The notes: generated from the letters alone by a model not told the origin. A stretch of 6,182 bases of DNA from Rhodospirillales bacterium (GCA_016776705.1 JADHSW010000172.1:1-6182); one strand, 5' to 3'; counted from the stretch's first letter, positions 1 through 5,659 are shown. Program-made: numbers and translations.

Positions 1-345
1 GTTGTCGATGGCGTCAACCAGGACCTGCACGGCGGCGTGACCCTTGGTCGACAGCGCCGCATAAATATTGCCTCCCAAAGCCTGCATGGCGCGGGCGTCT
101 ATATTGGCGGCCTTGCCCAACCCGACGAGTAAGACACGGTCCAGCTTGGTGCCACCGGGCACCAGCACGGGCAGGCTGTGGCCCTTTGATCCCTTGAAAC
201 GGCTGGCTTTCATGGCGCGAACAAGGCCGCCGCCCATTTTTTTGTCCAGCTCTTTGGCGCTTTCCGTCAGCTTGCGGCCATCAAGGACACCCACAACAAC
301 GACGCCCTTATCGGGCATTTCTGGATTGGCAAAAGAAATTTTCAT
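1..345 (-). CDS. pepA: Leucyl aminopeptidase (cytosol aminopeptidase, M17 family), N-terminal part
   Basis: The minus-strand frame opens with ATG at 345 and stays open for 115 codons to the left edge, so only the amino-terminal part is visible. The protein starts MKISFANPEMPDKGV and contains the stretch KLDRVLLVGLGK (about residues 76-87), typical of the regulatory amino-terminal domain of M17 leucyl aminopeptidases. The metal-binding catalytic domain would lie outside the window. In the family the enzyme is a cytoplasmic hexamer with two metal ions per active site that removes amino-terminal residues from peptides; some homologues also bind DNA. An AGGA ribosome-binding motif lies about 10 bases before the ATG. 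The 22-base gap from the preceding minus-strand gene suggests co-transcription. The identification rests on half-domain similarity recalled from the family, since no catalytic residue can be seen. Confidence 0.82.
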   Translation of the reverse strand, partial: MKISFANPEMPDKGVVVVGVLDGRKLTESAKELDKKMGGGLVRAMKASRFKGSKGHSLPVLVPGGTKLDRVLLVGLGKAANIDARAMQALGGNIYAALSTKGHAAVQVLVDAIDN

Positions 346-367
346 GGTTCAGATGTCCTGTTTAATT

Positions 368-724
368 CTATAATTCGTTGACGGCGGCGAGGCGCTTTTC
401 CCAAATTTCAAGATCGTCAGGATCGGCATCGATATCATTTTCTTCGATCATTTTCTTGTGCATGCCAATCTGTTCATTAATGCAGTCCTTGACCTCGACA
501 AGATGTTCGGCCGGGATATCGTTTATGGTCACCTTGCCGTCAAACAGCATGTCGGCCCGGTCCATCATCGACAGTGCTTCAACCTTGGCTTCAACCTCGC
601 GCCACTGCTGATACCAGGCATCGTAAATGGCGGACTCGCCCTTGAAGCCGGTTTTTTCCATGTGCTCGTCGAGTGTTCCCATAATCGTCAGGAACTCATG
701 GACCGTCATTTGCAGATTACTCAA
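368..724 (-). CDS. Conserved-looking small acidic protein of unknown function (118 aa)
   Basis: I do not recognise this protein. The frame begins with TTG at 724 (MSNLQMTV...) and ends with TAG at 368-370. I prefer the TTG because the purine-rich stretch AGGGGAAG lies a few bases before it; the first in-frame ATG, at 709, would leave that motif more than 20 bases away. The product is soluble, without signal peptide or membrane segment, rich in Glu and Asp, and looks mostly helical. Two Trp residues lie in the centre (YDAWYQQW, about residues 35-42), followed by a short segment VTINDIPAEH and a helical tail with many charged residues. It sits 22 bases upstream of pepA on the same strand and is probably co-transcribed with it. 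Codon use resembles its neighbours, so it reads as a real gene rather than a chance frame. Confidence 0.7.
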   Translation of the reverse strand: MSNLQMTVHEFLTIMGTLDEHMEKTGFKGESAIYDAWYQQWREVEAKVEALSMMDRADMLFDGKVTINDIPAEHLVEVKDCINEQIGMHKKMIEENDIDADPDDLEIWEKRLAAVNEL

Positions 725-772
725 GGTTCTTCCCCTTTAGATTCAACAATTCAATGAATGTAGCGACGCGAG

Positions 773-808
773 CGGCAAAATAAAGTGTAATTTGTGTTTA
801 TTTGGCCG
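773..808. repeat. Imperfect inverted repeat overlapping the stop codon of the membrane-protein gene
   Basis: The arms at 773-784 (CGGCAAAATAAA) and 797-808 (TTTATTTGGCCG) pair at 11 of 12 positions, around a 12-base spacer. The TAA stop of the minus-strand membrane-protein gene (798-800) lies inside the right arm. The base of the stem is GC-rich and the part near the loop is AT-rich, the reverse of a classical intrinsic terminator, and no T tract follows on the minus strand. It could act as a weak terminator, an mRNA 3'-end stabiliser, or a protein-binding site in front of the 118-residue protein gene. The pairing is visible; the role is not known. Confidence 0.5.
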
Positions 809-1763
809 GAATTTCTTCTACAGCTTCGATTTTCCTGTCCGAACTCATTAGCCAGACGATGCCGCCAGGAAGTCCCATTAGCAATCCCATCAGCCCGAAC
901 ATGATCGACAGCACCAGCGCTCCTTCTCCGGGAACCCCGATCAGGGCGAAGGCGGTGACCATGGCCTGTTCGCGCACCCCCCAGCCGGCGATGGATATAG
1001 GAAGGGTCATAACCAGCAGAACCGGCGGCATCAATACCATGCAGTCGAGCCAGGTAATATCAAGGCCGATGGATAGACCAAGCAGGTAAGTCGCCAGGGC
1101 AACGTTAACATGTCCTGTCAACGACCAGCCAAGCGCCCTGAAGGCGTTATACGGAGACAGAAAAACCCGGCGGGCGTCCGCCGCCAGCAACGCCATGCCC
1201 CGCACAATCCGCCAATGGCCTAGACTGGAAGGCACCCGGTCAAGGAACATCAGAACCAGCAATCCAACCAGGCCGCCAACCCCCAGAACACTGACCGAGG
1301 GGACAATCCAGGCCGCTTCGTCAGCGCCAACCCGATCAATAAAAAACGGCGTCGCTATAACGACCAGCAATATCAAACCCAGAACCGTCGCAATTCTTTC
1401 CAACATCACGCCATTGATGGCACAACCCAGGCTCAAGCCTTCCTTATAGGCCCGGTAAACCCGAACGGCGTCGCCGCCGACAGATGATGGCAAGGCCTGA
1501 TTGAAGAAAAATCCGATAAAATAAAGCCGCAGCCCATCCAGAAAGGACAGCACAGCGTCGATGGCAACAAGCACGGCCCGCCAGCGCACAACACAAATTC
1601 CGACCTGTAACAGGGAGACAATTAAAACCAGGCCAAGTATTTTAAGATCGGCACTCATAATCCGGTCGCGCGCCGCGCCCAGATCGACGCCGTCAATCAA
1701 CATCCAGATCAATCCGCCGGACACGATAAATTTCAGCGCCAGGAAAATGTGTTTTTTACTCAT
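798..1763 (-). CDS. Multi-pass inner-membrane protein, LPG-synthase-TM / flippase-like (UPF0104) family
   Basis: This 321-residue protein consists almost entirely of hydrophobic segments, the first at about residues 6-23 and the second at about 40-59. Two signatures of the family are visible: the segment RW (60-61) followed by FFNQALPSSVGGDAVRVYR (86-104), and PISIAGWGVRE (255-265). The family is related to the membrane domain of lysylphosphatidylglycerol synthase (MprF), and members are implicated in lipid or glycolipid transfer or flipping. No soluble aminoacyl-transferase domain is present, so aminoacylation of lipids is not supported. I chose ATG at 1763, preceded by a weak GGCGA motif. 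An in-frame TTG at 1775 would add four residues but has no ribosome-binding motif. It follows amrS on the same strand after 55 bases and may be co-transcribed, with a hairpin in the gap. The substrate cannot be inferred. Confidence 0.82.
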   Translation of the reverse strand: MSKKHIFLALKFIVSGGLIWMLIDGVDLGAARDRIMSADLKILGLVLIVSLLQVGICVVRWRAVLVAIDAVLSFLDGLRLYFIGFFFNQALPSSVGGDAVRVYRAYKEGLSLGCAINGVMLERIATVLGLILLVVIATPFFIDRVGADEAAWIVPSVSVLGVGGLVGLLVLMFLDRVPSSLGHWRIVRGMALLAADARRVFLSPYNAFRALGWSLTGHVNVALATYLLGLSIGLDITWLDCMVLMPPVLLVMTLPISIAGWGVREQAMVTAFALIGVPGEGALVLSIMFGLMGLLMGLPGGIVWLMSSDRKIEAVEEIPAK

Positions 1764-1793
1764 TAGATTCGCCAAAAATTAGACAAGGCGCAT

Positions 1794-1815
1794 GGTTTAG
1801 CAGTATCTGCAAACC
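1794..1815. other. Hairpin in the amrS / membrane-protein gene junction
   Basis: Starting three bases after the amrS stop codon, GGTTT pairs with AAACC and GCAG pairs with CTGC. This gives nine base pairs with one bulged base and a three-base loop. On the minus strand no run of T follows, so a factor-independent terminator is not well supported. A role as an RNA processing or stability element between two co-transcribed genes is equally possible. Only the pairing is observed. Confidence 0.45.
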
Positions 1816-1818
1816 CTG

Positions 1819-2928
1819 TCATCTTTCGCTTTTGTTGAGCAGAATCCTTTGGCGTTTGGGCCCCCAGTCGCCTGGCGGGCCATCGATGACACCGGCGCAG
1901 GCCGTTCCGCATTTCTGACAATGCCCGTCGTCGGTCAAATTCCAGGTCGAAAGCCTGTACCAATCCCGCCCGATCAAAATCTCCCCACAGTTGTGGCAAT
2001 AGGTGCTCTCGCCCTTGAAATCATGAACATTCCCCGTATAGGCATAGCGAATGCCGTTTTTCAGGGCGATCTTGCGCGCCATGCTCAGGGTTTCGAAGGG
2101 CGTCCCTGGCAGGTCCAGCATCTTCCAGTCCGGATGAAAGGCGGAAAAGTGAACCGGCACGTCAGGCCCCAGATTCTCGACTACCCACTGGGTCAATTCC
2201 TCCAACTCGCTTTCGGAATCGTTCTCACCGGGGATCAGCAGGGTAGTGATTTCAAACCAGACATCGGTTTCATGTTTCAGATACTTGAGGGTTTCCAGTA
2301 CCGTCTCAAGACGCGATGAACAAAGACGCTGATAGAAATCTTCCGTAAAAGCTTTCAGGTCCACATTGGCCGCATCCATGTGGCTGAAAAATTCACGGCG
2401 CGGCTCGTCACAAATATAGCCCGCCGTTACCGCCACGGTCTTTACACCCCGCTCCCGGCAGGCCACGGCCACGTCGACGGCGTATTCAAGAAAGATCGTC
2501 GGATCGTTGTAAGTGAAGGCAACCGACTTGCAGCCGGTCTTTAGCGCGGCATCGGCGATGGCTTCAGGGCTTGCCAGATCCTGCAACTTGTCAAACTCGC
2601 GGGATTTGGAAATATCCCAGTTCTGGCAAAATTTACAGGTCAGATTGCAGCCTGCCGTGCCAAACGACAATACCGGAGTTCCGGGCAGGAAATGGTCCAG
2701 GGGTTTTTTCTCGATAGGATCAATGCAAAAGCCGCTTGAGCGCCCGTAGGTGGTCAGAACCACCTCGCCGCCTGAGCAGGCGCGAACAAAACATAGTCCC
2801 CGCTGCCCATCATGCAGCTTGCAGAAGCGCGGACACAAATCACACTGCACCCGGCCATCCCCCAGGCCATGCCAGTAGCGTCCGGGAAAGGCAGTCGGGA
2901 AGGTTTCCGCTGGCGGGTTAATTTCCAT
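1819..2928 (-). CDS. amrS: AmmeMemoRadiSam system radical SAM enzyme
   Basis: This 369-residue radical S-adenosylmethionine protein carries the CX3CX2C cluster motif CNLTCKFC (C94, C98, C101), which should bind the 4Fe-4S cluster that cleaves SAM. Ahead of it is a cysteine set C29, C32, C36 and C46 (QCDLCPRFC...GLC), followed by YGRSSGFCIDPIEKKP, a hallmark of this family. At the carboxy end two CxxC pairs (C311/C314 and C337/C340) form a zinc-ribbon- or rubredoxin-like knuckle. The protein is cytoplasmic. AmrS proteins occur with Memo-like AmrB and AMMECR1-like AmrA, and both are present here as a fusion at 4191-5624; the reaction is not established as far as I know. I chose ATG at 2928 because homologues start shortly before the first cysteine set. 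The frame stays open upstream to 3195, but that stretch runs through the start of the opposite-strand lpxR. No Shine-Dalgarno motif precedes the ATG, and a promoter-like pair suggests a leaderless transcript. Confidence 0.9.
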   Translation of the reverse strand: MEINPPAETFPTAFPGRYWHGLGDGRVQCDLCPRFCKLHDGQRGLCFVRACSGGEVVLTTYGRSSGFCIDPIEKKPLDHFLPGTPVLSFGTAGCNLTCKFCQNWDISKSREFDKLQDLASPEAIADAALKTGCKSVAFTYNDPTIFLEYAVDVAVACRERGVKTVAVTAGYICDEPRREFFSHMDAANVDLKAFTEDFYQRLCSSRLETVLETLKYLKHETDVWFEITTLLIPGENDSESELEELTQWVVENLGPDVPVHFSAFHPDWKMLDLPGTPFETLSMARKIALKNGIRYAYTGNVHDFKGESTYCHNCGEILIGRDWYRLSTWNLTDDGHCQKCGTACAGVIDGPPGDWGPKRQRILLNKSER

Positions 2929-2934
2929 ATCCAA

Positions 2935-2963
2935 GAGGTAAGCCCGAACCGGGCTCGCGTCAA
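2935..2963 (-). promoter_or_regulatory. Candidate leaderless promoter of amrS
   Basis: On the minus strand, TTGACG (2958-2963) is separated by exactly 17 bases from TACCTC (2935-2940). The -35 matches TTGACA at five of six positions and resembles alphaproteobacterial -35 elements; the -10 is weak. Transcription would start about seven bases after the -10, which is the A of the amrS ATG at 2928. This fits the absence of a ribosome-binding motif there. It is predicted from spacing and motif only. Confidence 0.4.
2941..2955. promoter_or_regulatory. Perfect palindrome inside the amrS promoter spacer (possible operator)
   Basis: AGCCCG-AAC-CGGGCT is a perfect 6+3+6 inverted repeat. It directly abuts the candidate -10 and fills most of the 17-base spacer of the putative amrS promoter. 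A dyad at this location could bind a dimeric repressor or an activator that distorts the promoter. No regulator gene is in the window, and chance GC-rich pairing cannot be excluded. Confidence 0.35.
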
Positions 2964-3025
2964 TGCGCAGGGTCTTTACTTCAAAGCCTGAGAGAACTAC
3001 CTTTTTGATGACATCCATCAAACAA
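2960..3025 (+). repeat. Direct repeat, left copy (duplicate of the amrBA 5' region)
   Basis: This copy aligns with 4141-4208. The first 47 bases (2960-3006 against 4141-4187) align without gaps at 36 positions, with two perfectly conserved blocks, TCAATGCGC and TTTACTTCAA, and a conserved ACTAC. Nine of the eleven differences are transitions, as expected for two diverged copies of one sequence. After a two-base gap the similarity continues through an ATG and five more codons (13 of 18 bases). Beyond both ends the flanks do not match. The pair brackets lpxR. Confidence 0.65.
2975..3003 (+). promoter_or_regulatory. Candidate rightward promoter ahead of lpxR
   Basis: TTTACT (2975-2980), a 17-base spacer and TACCTT (2998-3003) occupy the same positions in the left repeat as the putative amrBA promoter does in the right repeat. 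The two hexamers are among the better-conserved parts of the repeat, while the spacer has diverged. Transcription from here would give lpxR a leader of roughly 40 bases that includes its ribosome-binding motif AAAGGG. Matches to consensus are only moderate. Confidence 0.3.
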
Positions 3026-3031
3026 TTCTGA
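3008..3031 (+). pseudogene. Fossil amrB start (seven codons then stop)
   Basis: Directly after the duplicated promoter-like block, the reading frame MTSIKQF ends at TGA (3029-3031). It lies at the position where the right copy has the amrB start MASIRKP. Four of the first seven residues are either identical or a Lys/Arg exchange beyond the shared Met, and the DNA agrees at 13 of 18 bases. I read it as the remnant of a duplicated amrB 5' end. It could alternatively be translated as a tiny leader peptide ahead of lpxR, whose start is 21 bases further on. Confidence 0.4.
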
Positions 3032-3052
3032 AAATTCCAAAGGGTCGAATTC

Positions 3053-4096
3053 GTGCGTGTTCTTGCTCTGTTGATCACTGCGATCATGACCGTCTCGGCC
3101 CTTGCTGTTAAGGCGGAAACTGTCAAGGAGTCTTCCGATCTCAATAAGCCGGCCTGGCTGCCCCAGCTCCTGACCTTACAGTGGGAAAACGACATGTTCG
3201 CCGGAACCGACCGGCACTACACCAATGGCCTGCGACTTACGGCCTTGTTCGCCCGCACCAATACACCAACGACCCTGGAAGAAGCCTTGCAAACCTTCTC
3301 CCACATTGAACAGGGAGGATTACACCCCCAGTGGTTCACGCTTGGAATCGGTCAGGATATGTTCACCCCCGGCGACAAGAAAGCTACAACCCTGATCAGC
3401 GATGATCGCCCCTATGCAGGCTGGCTGTATCTTTCGGCATCGGCCCACAAACTCTCGACCTGCCTGACCAGCTCCAGCAACGACCCGGACTGTCTTGATT
3501 CGGTGGAGGCCAATATGGGCGTCGTCGGCCCGGCGGCTTATGGTAAGGAAGCCCAGGATTTCGTCCATAAAACCCGGGGAATCACCCGCTTTGAAGGCTG
3601 GCATAATCAATTGAGGAACGAGCCCGGATTCGTTATGACCTGGGAACGCAAGAAGCGCTGGATCAACCCACCAAAAAAAGAATGGGGCTATGATTTAATC
3701 GCCAATATGGGGGCCAGCCTTGGCAACATTCGCACCCAAACCAGTGCCGGGGCTTCGATGCGCCTTGGCTATAACATCCCGCGTGATTTCGGCGCACCAA
3801 GCGCGATCAAACCCGTCGCCAATTTACCGCTGTTGCAAGAAGATCGCCTGGGTAGCTATTTTTTCATCGGCGCGGACGGGCGCTACGTTGCCCATAATAT
3901 CTTCCTTGACGGCAACACTTTCACAGGCAGTCACAGCGTCACCAGAAAGCCCTGGGTCTATGACATTCCCCTGGGTTTTGTCATCACCAAGGGCCCTTAT
4001 CGGGTAGGCCTCGCAAGAGTTTACCGCTCCCGGGAGTTCAGGGGTCAGGAAGAGGGCGCAAAGTTTTCTTCTATCAGTGTAACCGTAAAATTCTGA
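3053..4096 (+). CDS. lpxR: Outer-membrane lipid A 3'-O-deacylase, LpxR (DUF2219) family
   Basis: This 347-residue secreted protein begins with GTG at 3053, with AAAGGG about eight bases upstream. Residues 1-21 form a signal peptide (hydrophobic core LALLITAIMTVSALA, likely cleavage AVKA|ET). The mature part carries the LpxR motifs in order: QWENDMF (43-49), TDRHYTNG (52-59), DDRPYAGWLY (117-126) and GWHNQLRNEPG (182-192). H184 and E190 correspond in spacing to the active-site His and Glu known from Salmonella LpxR. The chain ends in Phe after alternating hydrophobic residues, as outer-membrane beta-barrels do. The family removes the 3'-acyloxyacyl group of lipid A in a calcium-dependent reaction at the outer membrane, which alters immune recognition and surface properties. 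Cys137 and Cys147 could form a disulfide in an exposed loop. The gene lies between amrS and amrBA and is bracketed by the direct repeat. The substrate in this organism is assumed from the family. Confidence 0.87.
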   Translation: MRVLALLITAIMTVSALAVKAETVKESSDLNKPAWLPQLLTLQWENDMFAGTDRHYTNGLRLTALFARTNTPTTLEEALQTFSHIEQGGLHPQWFTLGIGQDMFTPGDKKATTLISDDRPYAGWLYLSASAHKLSTCLTSSSNDPDCLDSVEANMGVVGPAAYGKEAQDFVHKTRGITRFEGWHNQLRNEPGFVMTWERKKRWINPPKKEWGYDLIANMGASLGNIRTQTSAGASMRLGYNIPRDFGAPSAIKPVANLPLLQEDRLGSYFFIGADGRYVAHNIFLDGNTFTGSHSVTRKPWVYDIPLGFVITKGPYRVGLARVYRSREFRGQEEGAKFSSISVTVKF

Positions 4097-4110
4097 CGTT
4101 GCAGCCCCTT

Positions 4111-4131
4111 GTGCGCCAACCCCTGGCGAAC
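4111..4131 (+). terminator. Weak hairpin downstream of lpxR
   Basis: CGCCA (4114-4118) pairs with TGGCG (4124-4128) around a five-base loop. After one mismatch the outer GT and AC also pair. It lies 15 bases after the lpxR stop and is followed by TAAATTT, which is only a poor T tract. It may be a weak terminator for lpxR, separating it from amrBA, but the stem is short. Confidence 0.25.
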
Positions 4132-4140
4132 TAAATTTCA

Positions 4141-4208
4141 TCAATGCGCGAGGCCTTTACTTCAAGGTCCGGCAGGACTACTTATTTCAGATGGCTTCAA
4201 TCAGAAAA
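4141..4208 (+). repeat. Direct repeat, right copy (native amrBA 5' region)
   Basis: This is the partner of 2960-3025. It spans the last 50 bases before the amrBA ATG and its first six codons, so I take it as the original copy. Its left end holds TCAATGCGC, which on the minus strand still reads GCGCATTGA, like the -35 region of amrS. That suggests the ancestral order was amrS and amrBA divergently transcribed from one compact intergenic region. Confidence 0.65.
4156..4184 (+). promoter_or_regulatory. Candidate leaderless promoter of amrBA
   Basis: TTTACT (4156-4161), a 17-base spacer and TACTTA (4179-4184) are followed seven bases later by the amrBA ATG at 4191. The nearest ribosome-binding motif, AGGA, is about 13 bases from the ATG, which is too far to work well, so a leaderless transcript is attractive. 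The spacer contains the dyad GTCC-GGCA-GGAC. The -10 match to consensus is poor; the case rests on spacing, on conservation in the second repeat copy and on the parallel with amrS. Confidence 0.35.
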
Positions 4209-5624
4209 CCCGCCGTTGCCGGAACTTTTTATCCGGGAAATGCCGACAAGCTTGGCGCAGTCGTCGCTGCCTATCTGACCCAGGCAGAAGCGCAGATCAG
4301 CGAAGCAGCCCCCGTGCCAAAGGCGATTATCGCCCCCCATGCAGGATATGTTTATTCCGGTTCCACCGCCGCCGCCGCTTACGCGCGCCTTAAACCTGCC
4401 GCCGATGTTATTAATCGGGTGATCCTGTTGGGCCCCTGTCACCGGGTGGCGGTACATGGAATGGCGCTGAGCAGCGCCGATGCCTTTATGACTCCCCTTG
4501 GTGAAATACCCATCGACGGCAAGGCGGCGCTTGAAATTTGCGGGCTGGCCCAGGTTCAGGTGTTCGATGCCAGCCACGCCGAAGAGCACTCGCTTGAGGT
4601 GCACCTGCCCTTCCTGCAAGCGGTGCTAGGAGATTTCAAAGTACTTCCGCTGGTTGTTGGAGATGCCCCGCCAAGCGAAATAGCCCAGGTTCTGGACATT
4701 CTGTGGGGCGGGCCTGAAACGTTGATCGTTATTTCATCGGACCTGAGCCATTTCCTGAATTACGAGGCAGCCAGCGAACTGGACAGGAAAACCTGTCAGG
4801 CCATCGAGACCCTGTCGCCCGACGACATCGGTCACGATCAGGCTTGTGGCCGTTTCCCGGTCAAGGGACTGCTGGCGCTGGCGAAGCAACGCGGGCTGCG
4901 GGTCGAAACCCTGGGACTGTGCAATTCCGGCGATACCGCCGGCACCAGGGACCGGGTTGTTGGCTACGGCGCCTGGGCCTTTTTCGAAGCTGACAGCAAG
5001 CCATCGCACACCGATACCTTTGAGGAAAAAACCCGCGCCCTTCTGGATGAACATGGCGGCGCGTTGCTGAGCCTTGCCGCCCGCAGCATCAGTCACGGAC
5101 TCGCAAGCGGCAAACCCTTGCCTGTCAATCTGGATGATTTACCCGAAGCCCTGTCAACCCCCGGCGCTTGTTTTGTCACCTTGAAGAAGAACGGCCAGTT
5201 GCGCGGTTGTATCGGTTCTGTTCAGGCGCATCGGGCCATCGCCGCAGACGTTGCCCAGAATGCTTTTTCATCGGCCTTCGGTGATCGTCGCTTCAAACCC
5301 TTAAAACAGGAAGAACTGGAGGAATTGGATATTTCCATTTCCGTACTAAGCCCATCGTCGCCGATGACGATTTCCAGTGAACAGGATCTTCTGAATCAAT
5401 TGCGTCCGGGAATTGACGGTCTGATTATCGAAGACAGGGGCAAGCGCGCCCTGTTCCTGCCTTCGGTCTGGGAACAGTTAGCGAAACCGGATCAGTTTCT
5501 TGGTCATTTAAAAGCCAAAGCCGGTATGTCGCTAAACCATTTCTCGCCAGAATTCCAGGCATCCCGGTTTATTGCCGCCGAAATTTCCGTCCACGGGGAA
5601 GAAGCAAAGGCCCTGTGGAGCTGA
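4191..5624 (+). CDS. amrBA: AmmeMemoRadiSam proteins B and A fused (Memo domain + AMMECR1 domain)
   Basis: This 477-residue cytoplasmic protein joins two families. Residues 1-267 are a Memo/AmrB domain: RKPAVAGTFYPG (5-16), APHAGYVYSG (48-57), LLGPCHR (79-85), EEHSLEVHLPFLQ (131-143), SSDLSHF (182-188) and NSGDTAG (245-251). Memo is structurally related to class III nonheme-iron dioxygenases, and H50 and H84 match its conserved metal-site histidines. A linker of about 20 residues leads to the AMMECR1/AmrA domain (about 280-470), marked by LRGCIGS (337-343). Both domains look full length, so this is a true fusion rather than a frameshift artefact. It supplies the two partners of AmrS. ATG at 4191 matches the usual family start, and the second repeat copy preserves a similar start. 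A gap of 35 bases separates it from the next gene, so the two may be co-transcribed. The molecular function in bacteria is uncertain. Confidence 0.92.
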   Translation: MASIRKPAVAGTFYPGNADKLGAVVAAYLTQAEAQISEAAPVPKAIIAPHAGYVYSGSTAAAAYARLKPAADVINRVILLGPCHRVAVHGMALSSADAFMTPLGEIPIDGKAALEICGLAQVQVFDASHAEEHSLEVHLPFLQAVLGDFKVLPLVVGDAPPSEIAQVLDILWGGPETLIVISSDLSHFLNYEAASELDRKTCQAIETLSPDDIGHDQACGRFPVKGLLALAKQRGLRVETLGLCNSGDTAGTRDRVVGYGAWAFFEADSKPSHTDTFEEKTRALLDEHGGALLSLAARSISHGLASGKPLPVNLDDLPEALSTPGACFVTLKKNGQLRGCIGSVQAHRAIAADVAQNAFSSAFGDRRFKPLKQEELEELDISISVLSPSSPMTISSEQDLLNQLRPGIDGLIIEDRGKRALFLPSVWEQLAKPDQFLGHLKAKAGMSLNHFSPEFQASRFIAAEISVHGEEAKALWS

Positions 5625-5659
5625 GCAATGTTTTAAACAAATAACAGGAACCCTGTCAC

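Noticed and set aside
68..373. Plus-strand 101-residue frame at the left edge.
   Set aside because: It is antisense to the recognisable pepA amino terminus and has no features of a real protein.
1195..1449. Plus-strand frames opposite the membrane-protein and amrS genes (for example 1195-1449, 1849-2319).
   Set aside because: They are complementary-strand shadows of well-supported genes, with no family resemblance and unnatural composition.
798..1775. Full lysylphosphatidylglycerol synthase (MprF).
   Set aside because: Only the membrane-domain family is present; the soluble aminoacyl-phospholipid transferase domain is missing.
2929..3195. Long amino-terminal extension of AmrS (frame open up to 3195, with another ATG at 3018).
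   Set aside because: The extension runs through the signal-peptide region of the opposite-strand lpxR. The ATG at 3018 has no ribosome-binding motif. The equivalent minus-strand frame in the second repeat copy is interrupted by stops, so the stretch is better explained as a regulatory region.
3053..4096. lpxR as part of a transposon or insertion sequence.
   Set aside because: No transposase, terminal inverted repeats or short target-site duplication is present. The flanking repeats are direct, promoter-derived and old.
4171..4191. Riboswitch-like switching between GGCCTT/AAGGTC and GTCC/GGAC hairpins that would hide the AGGA before amrBA.
   Set aside because: The second hairpin is not kept in the left repeat copy, the first has a mismatch there, and no known aptamer core is visible. 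Promoter elements explain the conserved blocks better.
4144..4278. Short plus-strand frame beginning MREAFTS in the right repeat, with a similar MRRVFTS frame at 2963-3031 in the left repeat.
   Set aside because: The two frames share residues because the DNA is duplicated. The differences do not favour synonymous positions, neither frame has a ribosome-binding site, and the right one overlaps the amrBA start in another frame.
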